Assembly: GCF_003664035.1 (NCBI RefSeq) | Contig: NZ_RCCK01000011.1 | Location: forward strand, 1,240,001 to 1,304,000 | From: Pedobacter alluvionis | GTDB lineage: Bacteria; Bacteroidota; Bacteroidia; Sphingobacteriales; Sphingobacteriaceae | Direction: 5' to 3' | DNA length: 64,000 nt | Part shown: one piece after another, positions 1-8,676 of the stretch | How the letters are laid out: every line of letters begins with the position of its first letter | How positions within the stretch are numbered: position 1 is the stretch's first letter | Made by a program: the position numbers and the translations under genes | The notes under the pieces: model-generated | What the model saw: only the letters and a program-made list of their open reading frames with translations | Told to the model about the DNA's origin: nothing | Databases searched by the model: none

Positions 1-1
1 T

Positions 2-151
2 ATTGCACACCGTTTAAGTACCATTCAGCACGCCGATCGAATTATAGTGATTGATAATGGCGAAGTAGTAGAAACCGGAAGTCATACTGAATTGATGACT
101 CAAAACGGCCTTTACAGAAGACTGATTGATATGCAAGCTTTTAATAATTAA
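2..151 (+). CDS. ABC exporter ATPase, C-terminal end (partial)
   Basis: This is the last 49 codons of a gene that begins before the window. The readable part starts [14 protein letters not shown], the H-loop (switch histidine) region of an ABC ATPase, and continues through [16 protein letters not shown], which is typical of MsbA-like lipid and glycan exporters of the ABCB type. Such proteins have an N-terminal membrane domain fused to this ATPase and flip lipid A or lipid-linked glycans across the inner membrane. The next gene starts 2 bases after the stop, so the exporter is probably co-transcribed with the glycan genes that follow. The substrate cannot be told from this fragment. Confidence 0.85.
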   Translation: MAHRLSTIQHADRIIVIDNGEVVETGSHTELMTQNGLYRRLIDMQAFNN

Positions 152-153
152 TC

Positions 154-1254
154 ATGAAATATAAAATTAAACCAATCGCTATTTACCTACCCCAATATCA
201 TACAATTAAAGAAAATAACGAATGGTGGGGCGATGGATTTACAGAGTGGACAAATGTAAAAAAAGCACAATCATTATTCAAAAATCACTATCAACCACAT
301 GTACCTTTAAATAAAAATTATTATGATTTGAGTTCAAATGATGTGTTGATTGAACAAGCTGCTTTAGCTAAAGAGTATGGAATCTATGGTTTTTGCTTCT
401 ATCATTATTGGTTTAATGGAAAGCTCTTGTTAGAAAAACCTTTACATCATTTACTTCAATCAAGTGAGCCAGATTTTCCATTTTGTTTATCATGGGCAAA
501 TGAAAATTGGACGAGAAGATGGGATGGGGATGATCAACAAGTATTAAAACAACAAAATTATTCTCTTGAAGACGATTTTAATCATATAAACTATTTACTC
601 CCATTCTTTAAAGATCAACGGTATATTAAAATTGATGGCAAACCTGTTTTTTTAGTTTATAGATCTGAATTACACCCAGATATCAAAGAAGCAACCAATA
701 TATGGCGAAGAGAAGCAAAAAAGGCAGGATTCCCAGATTTGTTTTTAATTCGGATGGAAAATTTTAAAAGACAATTAAATCCATCTGATCATGGATTCGA
801 TGCTGGGATGGAATTTGCTCCTGATAGTTTATTAAGAGGAAATAAAATTGCAAAAAAAAATATCGCACTTTATCTTGTTAAAAAATTATTACACAAGACA
901 GGGATCAAGAAATCCGTACATTTTGATAATGGAATATATTCTTATACAAGAGTTGTAAAAAACATGATAAATAGAGATAATCCAGGATATAAGTATTTCA
1001 GATGTATTTGCCCTTCTTGGGACAATTCTGCAAGAAGAAAGAAAAATGCAACAATCTATATAGATTCTACACCTGAATTATTTGCTCATTGGACAAAGAA
1101 AATGAAAGAATATACCGAGCAGAATCTTCCTGAGAATGAGAAACTTTTATTTATTAATGCATGGAACGAATGGGGTGAAGGTTGCCATTTAGAACCTGAT
1201 GAACTTTGGGGTACAAGATATCTACAAGCATTAAAGGATGGGTTGAATACTTGA
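154..1254 (+). CDS. WbsX-like glycan biosynthesis protein (GH99-like fold)
   Basis: A 366-residue protein with no signal peptide. It has the hallmarks of the WbsX family (glycosyltransferase WbsX / GH99-like domain) found in O-antigen and capsule loci: YLPQYH at residues 11-16, the GDGFTEW segment just after, and the C-terminal NAWNEWGEG motif at about residues 335-343. The family has a TIM-barrel fold and is linked genetically to O-antigen assembly, but the exact reaction is usually not established. It sits 2 bases after the ABC exporter fragment and 1 base before a GT2 gene, so it is part of one operon. The DNA is visibly more AT-rich than the housekeeping genes further right, as is common for exchanged surface-glycan genes. 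Confidence 0.8.
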   Translation: MKYKIKPIAIYLPQYHTIKENNEWWGDGFTEWTNVKKAQSLFKNHYQPHVPLNKNYYDLSSNDVLIEQAALAKEYGIYGFCFYHYWFNGKLLLEKPLHHLLQSSEPDFPFCLSWANENWTRRWDGDDQQVLKQQNYSLEDDFNHINYLLPFFKDQRYIKIDGKPVFLVYRSELHPDIKEATNIWRREAKKAGFPDLFLIRMENFKRQLNPSDHGFDAGMEFAPDSLLRGNKIAKKNIALYLVKKLLHKTGIKKSVHFDNGIYSYTRVVKNMINRDNPGYKYFRCICPSWDNSARRKKNATIYIDSTPELFAHWTKKMKEYTEQNLPENEKLLFINAWNEWGEGCHLEPDELWGTRYLQALKDGLNT

Positions 1255-1255
1255 T

Positions 1256-2221
1256 ATGAAAAAAACCGTTTCTTTTATTATACCAACCCATAACTATGGC
1301 CATTTAATAGGGTATACACTCGACTGTTTACTAAACCAAAGTTATCTTGAATGGGAAGCGATTATTATCGACGACGGATCAACAGACAATACAGAAGAAA
1401 TTGTAAAGTCCTTTTTAGACAAAGATGATAGATTGATTTATCTTAAACAAAATCAAAAAGGAGTATCTGCAGCGAGAAATAAAGGATTAAGCCTAGCCAG
1501 AGGTTATTACATTCAATTTCTTGATGCCGATGATCTTATCACAGAAGATAAGGTTAAATTACAAATCCAATTTCTTGAAGCAAATAAGGATGTGGACATT
1601 TGTATGGTTAGCACAAGATTTTTCCGGAGTAGCGATGAAAATTTATTATATACTGATTTTGCCTTAAAGAATGAAAAGATTATGCCGCTAATCAATGGTG
1701 CAGGACATCAAACTATTTCTACTTTTATTGAGTGTAATCCAACTGCCATACAAGGCCCTTTGTTTAGAAAAAAACATATAGACAAGACGGGGACCTTTAA
1801 TGAGAATATGAGATATGTAGAAGACTGGGATTTTTGGTTTAGATTTGCTATAAACAATTTCAATTTCGGCTTCCTTGATGATAATAAAGCGCTTGCCTTA
1901 GTACGCGTTCATGCTGATAGTGCTACTCAACAATCAGATTCCATAATTGTGGCACAGGGTGAGTTCAGGAACTTTGTTAAAGGCTATCTTGAGAGCTCTT
2001 CACTTCCAGGCAATGAAAAAAAAGAGCTCAGCTCAAAAAATGAAAAATTACTCATTAATACATTTAAGCTCCTCATGGCCGAGACTGATTTTAAAAAAAT
2101 AGGAAGCCTGTTTCGATATTATAAAAAAATGAATAATGGCTCTGCATTTCTTCTTGCATTTATAAAATCGATAAATCTAAAGCGAAAAACATTTGTGACT
2201 AAATCAAAGCGCCGTAATTAA
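1256..2221 (+). CDS. Glycosyltransferase family 2 (GT-A fold)
   Basis: A 321-residue cytoplasmic glycosyltransferase. The GT2 signature is complete at the N-terminus: PTHNYG at residues 10-15, the nucleotide-binding DDGSTDN at 39-45, and the metal-binding DxD-type motif DADD at 90-93. A downstream EDWDFWFR stretch fits the catalytic ED-W region of GT2 enzymes. The enzyme should move a sugar from a nucleotide-sugar donor to a growing glycan on the inner face of the membrane. The ATG lies 1 base after the WbsX-like stop codon, so translation is probably coupled. The sugar and acceptor cannot be predicted from sequence alone. Confidence 0.88.
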   Translation: MKKTVSFIIPTHNYGHLIGYTLDCLLNQSYLEWEAIIIDDGSTDNTEEIVKSFLDKDDRLIYLKQNQKGVSAARNKGLSLARGYYIQFLDADDLITEDKVKLQIQFLEANKDVDICMVSTRFFRSSDENLLYTDFALKNEKIMPLINGAGHQTISTFIECNPTAIQGPLFRKKHIDKTGTFNENMRYVEDWDFWFRFAINNFNFGFLDDNKALALVRVHADSATQQSDSIIVAQGEFRNFVKGYLESSSLPGNEKKELSSKNEKLLINTFKLLMAETDFKKIGSLFRYYKKMNNGSAFLLAFIKSINLKRKTFVTKSKRRN

Positions 2222-2259
2222 GTCTATACTATTATAATATATAAATTTCATTGAAATCT

Positions 2260-3039
2260 ATGATTAATAAAGAACCTATTTGGATTGATATCGTCATTTT
2301 AAGCTATGCTAAAACAGAAAGCTTAAAGCAAATGACCGAGCAGACAGTTAATTCTTTAATTCATTCGGAGGATCCAAAACATATTCGTTTTAACGTTACG
2401 GTTATCGAATCGAACCATGCGATAAAACCCCACCAATATCTCAATACGGAAACACTTTATTCTAATAAAAAATTCGGCTACCACAGATATATGAATATTG
2501 GAATAGGCCACTCAAACCATCCTTATATTTGTATATGCAATAACGATCTATTTTTTCATGCAAATTGGTGTTCGGAGATTCTAAAGGCAATGTCCACAGA
2601 TAATGCAATTCAAAGTGCAAGTTCATGTTGTTCTATTCATCATCCTTCAATCGGACTAAATCCTCATACAGGAAATTATGAGGGATATGAGGTGAGAAGA
2701 GAAATTACCGGATGGTGTTTATTTTTCAAAAGAGATATTCTCAAAAAAATCGGCAAACTTGATGAGAAGTTTAAATTCTGGTATGCAGATAATGATTATG
2801 CAAATACATTAAAAAAACATGGAATTAAACATGTCTTAGTCACTTCTTCAATTGTTGATCACTTCGAAAGTAAAACATTAAAAACATTTGATCAGGAAGA
2901 ACAATTAAAAATGACTACAAGAGAGAGATTTTATTATGAGTACAAATGGGAAGGAAGAAGTTATTTATCGTACATAAATAGACTATTCAAATCAAAAAGA
3001 GAAATTAAGAAAGTGGTTAAAAAAACTAATGGCCTCTAA
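2260..3039 (+). CDS. Glycosyltransferase, GT2-like
   Basis: A protein of 259 residues if read from the ATG at 2260. A TTG at 2251 in the same frame would add three residues, and I prefer the ATG. The N-terminal part (IDIVILSYAKTESL) resembles the first strand of GT2 enzymes. CNNDLFF at about 93-99 takes the place of the usual DxD, and WYADNDY followed by a histidine (VDHFES) resembles the catalytic end of rhamnosyl- and galactosyl-type GT2 proteins. The gene lies 38 bases after the previous glycosyltransferase and shares its orientation. Its last 14 bases overlap the tail of the oppositely oriented gene at 3026-3916. The substrate is unknown. Confidence 0.75.
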   Translation: MINKEPIWIDIVILSYAKTESLKQMTEQTVNSLIHSEDPKHIRFNVTVIESNHAIKPHQYLNTETLYSNKKFGYHRYMNIGIGHSNHPYICICNNDLFFHANWCSEILKAMSTDNAIQSASSCCSIHHPSIGLNPHTGNYEGYEVRREITGWCLFFKRDILKKIGKLDEKFKFWYADNDYANTLKKHGIKHVLVTSSIVDHFESKTLKTFDQEEQLKMTTRERFYYEYKWEGRSYLSYINRLFKSKREIKKVVKKTNGL

Positions 3040-3916
3040 AAATAACCTTCAACCAAAAATTCAACAACTTCACATAAAGCTTAAAAGTCATTATTTTAGA
3101 TTTTCTAGCGTTTACAATGACCATTAGCATTTCCATAGCTGAGAATTTTTCTTTATGCATTCGTATCAATAGGTTTTTAAAGCCTCGTTTCTCTTCAACA
3201 GCAATTTTTTCATCTCGCAGGCCTATTAAATTAACAGGCAGTTTGCTGCTCCACTTCTGATGTACTTTCAAAATTTCCTTCAACCAAATCTTGTTAAAAT
3301 TACCTTCAGAAAAGTGCTCAATAAGGATATCGAAAGTAACGAAAACGCTATATTTTTGCCCTACACCGAGGCAAAAATCCAGATCATAACCATGAAAGGC
3401 ATTTAAAAGTTTCTCATCGAATTGATAAAAATTGAAGGCTGATTTGGTGCAGCATAACCATACACCATCCAGGCAAACTACCCGCTCTAAGTCTGCTTGA
3501 CGTGGATTAGAGAACTCTAGTACCCGCTCTTTTTGAGAATATTTGTAATTCTGAATGATATTATAATTTAAAGCTTCACTAGCATCAATATCATAACAAT
3601 GCCAGCTTGATGGTGTTAATGATTTATAAGTACTTCCAGCAACTCCAACAACACCAGCATTAGTATTTTGTCTAAATATACTCAAAACTTTACTGCCCCA
3701 ATTTTCAGAATGCATTTTTATATCTTCATGCATAAAACATAAAATATCAAACTTGGATTCTCGGGCAGCAAAATTATAAACTTCACAAATCCCCTTAGAT
3801 TCTACACGATTATCAACAGCTATAATCTCATATTCGATCCCGATTGTGTCTGATATATTTTTCTTTATATCAGATAAATTAGCTGTGTTGATGGAGCAAA
3901 TTATAATACTAATCAT
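3026..3916 (-). CDS. Glycosyltransferase-like protein (GT2_5 type)
   Basis: A 296-residue protein on the opposite strand to its glycan neighbours. The start MISIIICSIN, AVDN at about 33-36 and MHEDI at about 62-66 fit the Glyco_tranf_2_5 subgroup of GT-A proteins, in which MHED replaces the usual DxD. There is no signal peptide or clear membrane segment, although the last 25 residues are hydrophobic and basic. It converges on and overlaps the 2260-3039 gene by 14 bases, and must have its own promoter in the 67-base gap before the acyltransferase. Similar genes occur in O-antigen and capsule loci. The sugar is unknown. Confidence 0.72.
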   Translation of the reverse strand: MISIIICSINTANLSDIKKNISDTIGIEYEIIAVDNRVESKGICEVYNFAARESKFDILCFMHEDIKMHSENWGSKVLSIFRQNTNAGVVGVAGSTYKSLTPSSWHCYDIDASEALNYNIIQNYKYSQKERVLEFSNPRQADLERVVCLDGVWLCCTKSAFNFYQFDEKLLNAFHGYDLDFCLGVGQKYSVFVTFDILIEHFSEGNFNKIWLKEILKVHQKWSSKLPVNLIGLRDEKIAVEEKRGFKNLLIRMHKEKFSAMEMLMVIVNARKSKIMTFKLYVKLLNFWLKVIFRGH

Positions 3917-3992
3917 AAATTAACATTACTTAACATTAATGAAACAACAAAAATATATAAATTAACTATCAAAATCTGTAAAATTGCAGCAA

Positions 3993-5063
3993 ATGACTAC
4001 ATCAAAAATTACTAAAAATTACGACTTTATTGACACAATGAGATTTATAGCGATGATCGGAATTGTGATGGAACATAGTTCTCCTTTCCTTGGCTTAAAA
4101 CTAATCACATTGCATGACCAAATCATTCAAACTGTTTCTTTACAGTTCATAAAATTTGGAACAATTGTTTTTTTTATACTAGCTGGCTTCCTTATTGGTG
4201 ATAAATTTAATGAATATACTACCAAACAATATCTTGGGCGCAGACTTCACACAACTTTCAGACCCTGGATTTTTTGGGTAAGTGTTTTAATAGTTTTATT
4301 CTATATAGATCAAAGTGTTAGGTATTTTAAAGGATCAGAAGTTTTAGGTTTTAGCCATCCTTTGGAATACATTTTAAATAGGCTTCATTTTATTATTGTT
4401 GAGACAAGTTTTTGGTTTATAATAAATTTTATGATCTGTATTTCAATACTGCTGGTATTTAGGAAATATATGTACAACATTGCATTTGGGGCTATCTTGT
4501 CTGTTTTATCTTTGTTCTATTCTGTTAATTTATATTTCCATTGGCTACCAACGGGACACACAACAGCATTAGTTGGCTTTGTATTTTATTTGTGGTTAGG
4601 CGTTATTTTACACAAGTATTTTGCTGAATTTCAAAACTGGGTTAATAAACAATCATTTTTACTTATATCACTAACACTATTGCTTACTTTTGTTATTTCA
4701 TGTGTAGAAACAATTAATTTAATACAGTTAGGATCAAATGACTCAGGAAATACCCTTAGGTTTTCAAACATTATTTTTTCTTTAGTATCGTTTGTTTTTC
4801 TTTACAAATACTGCAACTTTTCCTTAATAGAAAAATTAAAACCAAGGTCAATGACTTTCGGAATTCATTTACTGCATCACATATTAATAATTATTTTTCT
4901 ACCAATGATTTTAGGCCCTCTACATATTGTTTATGCAACACAAAGTGTATGGAATTTATTTTTTCTACAGTTTGCGGTTTTTGCCCTTATCTATGCTGCT
5001 ACTTATGCTCTAGTATATTATATTGGTAAATCTAAAAAATGGAAATGGACTGTGGGACAATGA
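3993..5063 (+). CDS. Acyltransferase family 3 membrane protein (OafA-like)
   Basis: An integral membrane protein of 356 residues from the ATG at 3993. A TTG at 3984 is also in frame. The N-terminal YDFIDTMRFIAMIGIVMEHS matches the first helix of acyltransferase-3 proteins, with its conserved arginine and the catalytic-type histidine in MEHS. About ten hydrophobic helices follow. Members O-acetylate or otherwise acylate surface polysaccharides, lipids or antibiotics, taking the acyl group from the cytoplasm. Its place at the end of a glycosyltransferase run suggests decoration of the glycan made here. A strong palindromic terminator follows at 5124-5160. Confidence 0.83.
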   Translation: MTTSKITKNYDFIDTMRFIAMIGIVMEHSSPFLGLKLITLHDQIIQTVSLQFIKFGTIVFFILAGFLIGDKFNEYTTKQYLGRRLHTTFRPWIFWVSVLIVLFYIDQSVRYFKGSEVLGFSHPLEYILNRLHFIIVETSFWFIINFMICISILLVFRKYMYNIAFGAILSVLSLFYSVNLYFHWLPTGHTTALVGFVFYLWLGVILHKYFAEFQNWVNKQSFLLISLTLLLTFVISCVETINLIQLGSNDSGNTLRFSNIIFSLVSFVFLYKYCNFSLIEKLKPRSMTFGIHLLHHILIIIFLPMILGPLHIVYATQSVWNLFFLQFAVFALIYAATYALVYYIGKSKKWKWTVGQ

Positions 5064-5123
5064 TTTCACTACATTAATAGAAATTAGATTTCATTTAAAC
5101 GCCCTTTAAACCGATCAAAATGA

Positions 5124-5160
5124 AAATGCGGCAAATTCCAATATGGAAATTACCGCATTT
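5124..5160. terminator. Bidirectional terminator hairpin
   Basis: Inverted arms at 5124-5139 and 5145-5160 pair over 16 positions with two mismatches around a 5-base loop (AATAT). The arms begin and end in A and T runs, so the hairpin can end transcription from both sides. It sits between the convergent acyltransferase and MACPF genes. Confidence 0.75.
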
Positions 5161-5179
5161 AAATGTTAACTAACCTTAA

Positions 5180-6634
5180 TTATTGTGGGGGATAAGCATA
5201 AAAAGCCACACCTTCATTTGTCCACTCATTCTGTGGATATGGCCGGCCCGGATCTGCCCCTAAGAAATGTGATCTTCCTGATCTGTGATGATAATATCTA
5301 TATATTGGCACAGTACCTGGTTGTTTTGTCGCATAAGCATAAAATTTAACCCCACCGAAGTGCCAATACGGATCACTTGATATGCTTCCATTACGATCCC
5401 AAAGACAATCGTTTGTTGTAGGAGCCCAATACTCATAAACAGGAACTGTACCGGTGGCCTGCACCTTGAAAGCAGAAAAATAAGTTTGCTTATACTGCCA
5501 GCTTCCGTCACGTAGATATGGAATATTATCAATATTAAATTCATATCTCCACACATTTAGACCCTGACTATAATAAACTCCAACTGGAGATGGAGTATAT
5601 TTTTCAGGCACAAGAACCATCTGTCTATCAATAATATATTGTTCAACTGCAGCTTTTACCTGTTGTTTCTTTACTGGATCACTAACTAAATCTTCTAATG
5701 ACAGTAAACCATCCTGCCCAATATTAATCAAAGCTGCGTTATCTTTAGTACACGAACTTTGCCAATTAGCAATAGTCATTTTAATAGTGCTATTGTCTAA
5801 TGCTAACTCTCCGATCAAACCTTTACTACCATCGCCTCCAACAGTATTATAATATAATTTCTGATTATAATTTGAACTCGCATCTACACTATTGGTTTTC
5901 AAATCTGCAGTTACATTAAAGATTTTTCCGGCACTAATACTTGCACCAGCTGTGGCTGCCTCTTCTCTTTTACTGTTGCTAGTTTGAGCTTCATAATTCA
6001 TATCTAATCGAGCTCCCAGTTCAATATCAGTTAATACATGTGTTCCATAACGTTTAACCAAATCAGTTGCAGATAATGAGACTAAATCTGCTTTAAATTG
6101 ATCTGTCAAGTAATTATTTATAAGATTTTCTGTAGTAAAATAGATTCTCATGCTCTTTTGCTTAATCATTTTTCTAATGGTAGCATAAATGTATTTTGAA
6201 GAAACGCTATCTTTTTTAGCAAAGGAAGCGTCTAACTCCGTTTTAAATAATTTTGCCACTTTAAGAAAATTTAAATCTAAACTTAGGTGATATTTTTGAG
6301 TCAGTTTATTAGAATAGCTTTCCGCATTTTCACCGTATGAATATTGAAAATAATCATTTACATCATCATTTTGCCTAAAGAGGCCAGGATTTTCAGTAAT
6401 AAACTTCTCAACATTTAATACTGGTATTGTAGATGATTCGGCATTAGCCAATCTTCCAGTTGCATCGTAGCCATATCCTAGAACATGATACTTCGGATGC
6501 CCGGTAAAGGCAAAGTTATGGTGATTATTGGTTAATATTTTTTCCTCTGCAACTTCATTCTTCTTGCAACTGCTAAATGCCGCGGTAACCATGCACAGCA
6601 GGCAAATAATTTTTAATTTGTAATTGTTTTTCAT
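5180..6634 (-). CDS. MACPF-domain lipoprotein with DUF5648-like C-terminus (copy 1)
   Basis: A 484-residue secreted lipoprotein. Residues 1-22 form a lipoprotein signal ending in FSSC, with Cys23 followed by KKNE. The segment HVLGYGYDATG at about 50-60 and the MACPF signature RYGTHVLTDIELGARL at about 195-210 place it among the Bacteroidota MACPF (membrane attack complex/perforin) proteins, which include the BSAP antibacterial toxins. From about residue 350 the protein carries repeats ending in GGVKFYAYA and GVAFYAYP with PVYEYW and PIYRYYHHRSG segments. These resemble DUF5648, a likely beta-trefoil-type binding domain. It is a paralogue of the next gene, sharing the signal peptide almost exactly. 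It has its own promoter (box at 6659-6666). Likely role: pore-forming toxin or surface protein. The target is unknown. Confidence 0.82.
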   Translation of the reverse strand: MKNNYKLKIICLLCMVTAAFSSCKKNEVAEEKILTNNHHNFAFTGHPKYHVLGYGYDATGRLANAESSTIPVLNVEKFITENPGLFRQNDDVNDYFQYSYGENAESYSNKLTQKYHLSLDLNFLKVAKLFKTELDASFAKKDSVSSKYIYATIRKMIKQKSMRIYFTTENLINNYLTDQFKADLVSLSATDLVKRYGTHVLTDIELGARLDMNYEAQTSNSKREEAATAGASISAGKIFNVTADLKTNSVDASSNYNQKLYYNTVGGDGSKGLIGELALDNSTIKMTIANWQSSCTKDNAALINIGQDGLLSLEDLVSDPVKKQQVKAAVEQYIIDRQMVLVPEKYTPSPVGVYYSQGLNVWRYEFNIDNIPYLRDGSWQYKQTYFSAFKVQATGTVPVYEYWAPTTNDCLWDRNGSISSDPYWHFGGVKFYAYATKQPGTVPIYRYYHHRSGRSHFLGADPGRPYPQNEWTNEGVAFYAYPPQ

Positions 6635-6745
6635 CAGTATTTATTTGTTATTTTTTCACAAAACTACCGACAAGAAAAATTAATTATGATAAGATCAGGT
6701 TATCAATATGATATTTAATAATAAATTGCAATAGAATTAAACAGA
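6620..6745 (-). repeat. Upstream block duplicated with 8521-8651
   Basis: The start codon region, leader and promoter of MACPF copy 1 are nearly identical to those of copy 2. About 70 bases from 6620 to 6688 match almost base for base, and a looser match runs on to about 6745. This shows a recent tandem duplication that kept the control region. The rest of the 401-base spacer 6635-7035 holds the terminator at 6909-6953 and otherwise AT-rich sequence with no credible gene. Confidence 0.8.
6659..6666 (-). promoter_or_regulatory. Promoter -7 box of MACPF copy 1
   Basis: On the minus strand the sequence reads TAGTTTTG, a perfect TAnnTTTG box of the Bacteroidota housekeeping sigma factor, 24 bases upstream of the ATG at 6634. 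No clear TTG is present at the expected -33 spacing (copy 1 has TTA where copy 2 has TTG, about 23 bases upstream). Confidence 0.5.
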
Positions 6746-6908
6746 TAAATTAATAAAATACAGCACACAAAATATCTTGATTTATAATTAAAAGAATTTA
6801 CGTTAGTTCCCTAAAATAAGTGCTTGTTAAACATCCGAATTTGGAGCTTATGAATAAACAATCTACGGTTTGTTGCTTTTGGTTTAAGAAAGAATAAAAA
6901 GTGATGAT

Positions 6909-6953
6909 AACAAAAGAAGCTGTCTCAAAATACAAGAGACAGCTTCTTTTGTT
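6909..6953. terminator. Perfect 18-bp terminator hairpin between the MACPF copies
   Basis: The arms 6909-6926 and 6936-6953 are perfect reverse complements over 18 bp around a 9-base loop. They begin with AACAAAAG and end with CTTTTGTT. The hairpin separates the leftward MACPF copy 2 from copy 1, so the two are probably transcribed separately. Confidence 0.8.
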
Positions 6954-6997
6954 AAATATTAAAATCTGTGATGCTTTTACATTCCAATACACCAATT

Positions 6998-7017
6998 TGG
7001 CATTTTTAATAATGCCA
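6998..7017 (-). terminator. Small hairpin just after MACPF copy 2
   Basis: TGGCATT and AATGCCA pair perfectly over 7 bp around a 6-base loop, 18 bases beyond the stop codon of the gene at 7036. It is not followed by a T run on the minus strand, so it may be a processing or stability hairpin rather than the main terminator. Confidence 0.4.
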
Positions 7018-7035
7018 TTTTTAACCAACCTAACT

Positions 7036-8535
7036 TTAGTTTGGAAAAGCATAAAATGCAATACCATCATTCTTCCAATCAGCATTAAAAGGCTTATTAT
7101 TTGAACTATAATAATGATCGCGACCAACAAGAACGGAACGATTAAATGGTAGTTTTTGAAAGCGCGACTTTATAAATGAATATACAGGTACAGTTCCCGT
7201 TACATTTGTTGTATATGCATAAAATAATATCCCATCCTGACTATATCCTCCCCATCCTGGGTTTGGATCAGCCCAAAGTATACGGTCATTTAATTGTCCA
7301 TTATAATGTTGATAGATAGGAATAGCGTTATCATAAGGAGTTGAATAGGCTTTAAATGGCTGGCCATTTGGATGCCAAGCGTCACTTAGATATTGAAGAT
7401 GCATATTCGAATTTATGTTATACGCGTGCTTGTCTAAGCTAGGAGTATAAAACTCATAAATTTCCTGAGGAGCTAGCTTTATTTGCTTATCAGCTATATG
7501 TTTTTTAATTGCGATTTTAACCTGCTCTTTTTTCACCGGGTCGCTAATAAATTCATAAAGAGGTACAGATTTATTAATATCAATTAATGATGCATTATTA
7601 ACATTAATACTTTGTTGCCAACTAACAAGATTGATGTTTGTAGAAGTATTTCCTAATGCATCACCGGAAAAACTTGTTCCAGAATTATTACCACCGTAGA
7701 ATGTACCTCTAAATAATTTCTCTGTCGTCTCATTTGAAATAGTAGTTTTTTCTTCTTTGTTTACATCTGCACTTAGATCAACACTAAATATTTTCGCTAT
7801 ACCAATAGAGAATCCAGCTTTTATTGCGCGAACTTTTCGGTCAAATGTAGTTTCCTTAACGATAGCTCCTTTATAGTCATATCTCAAACGACCTCCTATG
7901 TCTATACCTAGCAGCACATGGGTTCCGTATCTTTCAACCAATTGTTCTGGACTGTAACTAGCCAAATTAGCTAGAAATAATGGTGTTAAATAATTTCTTA
8001 ATAAATCAACAGTAGCATCCCCTGTAAAATCAATAGTTTTTATCCTATACCACGACTCATAAGTTGCATAAGAATACTTACTATTGTAGGTATAGGTATT
8101 TTGATTTTCGTTTGTTTTAGAAAAATTTGCCGTACCATAAAGTGAGTCTCCTTTCGAGTCTCCACCTGTTCCAGTACCACCAAAAGTTCTCTTGTTGTTA
8201 ACATCTTTTATGTAATCATAGGCGTTAGCACCATAATATACTTCATAATCCCCTTTTGAATCTGTGGGTGTAACAATTCTACCAGGATAATCTAAGTTAA
8301 ATCTATCTATATCAATTATAGATACATCAGAAGCGCTCTCTCTTTCGAATAACTCGCCGGTGACATCATAACCATGCCCCAACAAATCCCACTTGCCGTC
8401 ACCAGCAATTGCTAAATTTTTATGATTCCCTATAAGTCCTTTCTCTTCTGAAAGTTCATTCTTCTTGCAACTGCTAAATGCTGCTGTAATTACGCACAGC
8501 ATGCAAAGAATTTTTAATTTGTAATTGTTTTTCAT
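7036..8535 (-). CDS. MACPF-domain lipoprotein with DUF5648-like C-terminus (copy 2)
   Basis: A 499-residue lipoprotein paralogous to the gene at 5180-6634. Its first 31 residues differ from copy 1 at only a few positions (FSSCKKNE, Cys23). LLGHGYDVTG lies at about 51-60 and the MACPF signature RYGTHVLLGIDIGGRL at about 202-217. It carries an extra Gly/Ser/Asp-rich insertion at about 117-135 (TFGGTGTGGDSKGD). The C-terminal third has repeats ending in GQPFKAYS, GILFYAYT and GIAFYAFP, suggesting a threefold binding domain. Outside the signal peptide, the MACPF core and the repeats, the two copies have diverged strongly. This suggests different targets or partner subunits of one pore. The gene has its own promoter box at 8560-8567. 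Confidence 0.82.
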   Translation of the reverse strand: MKNNYKLKILCMLCVITAAFSSCKKNELSEEKGLIGNHKNLAIAGDGKWDLLGHGYDVTGELFERESASDVSIIDIDRFNLDYPGRIVTPTDSKGDYEVYYGANAYDYIKDVNNKRTFGGTGTGGDSKGDSLYGTANFSKTNENQNTYTYNSKYSYATYESWYRIKTIDFTGDATVDLLRNYLTPLFLANLASYSPEQLVERYGTHVLLGIDIGGRLRYDYKGAIVKETTFDRKVRAIKAGFSIGIAKIFSVDLSADVNKEEKTTISNETTEKLFRGTFYGGNNSGTSFSGDALGNTSTNINLVSWQQSINVNNASLIDINKSVPLYEFISDPVKKEQVKIAIKKHIADKQIKLAPQEIYEFYTPSLDKHAYNINSNMHLQYLSDAWHPNGQPFKAYSTPYDNAIPIYQHYNGQLNDRILWADPNPGWGGYSQDGILFYAYTTNVTGTVPVYSFIKSRFQKLPFNRSVLVGRDHYYSSNNKPFNADWKNDGIAFYAFPN

Positions 8536-8651
8536 CAGTATTTATTTGTTATTTTTTCACAAAACTACCGACAAGAAAAATTAATTATGACAATGTAGGG
8601 TTATCAATATTAATAATTAATTATAAAACAATACAGAATTAAACATACAAA
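8521..8651 (-). repeat. Upstream block duplicated with 6620-6745
   Basis: The leader and promoter of MACPF copy 2 match those of copy 1. The block from the first codons out to TTAATTATGA is nearly identical, then similarity continues more loosely (GGTTATCAATAT and AGAATTAAACA shared). It fills most of the spacer to the S41 peptidase gene. Confidence 0.8.
8560..8567 (-). promoter_or_regulatory. Promoter -7 box of MACPF copy 2
   Basis: The minus strand reads TAGTTTTG, 24 bases before the ATG at 8535. A TTG lies about 23 bases further upstream, slightly longer than the usual 19-20 base spacing of this promoter class. Confidence 0.5.
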
Positions 8652-8676
8652 CGAAACTATACTAGAATATAAAAAA

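Noticed and set aside
6798..7130. Open frame of 110 residues between the MACPF copies
   Set aside because: It overlaps the end of MACPF copy 2 in another frame and runs through the 18-bp terminator; it is AT-rich chance coding.
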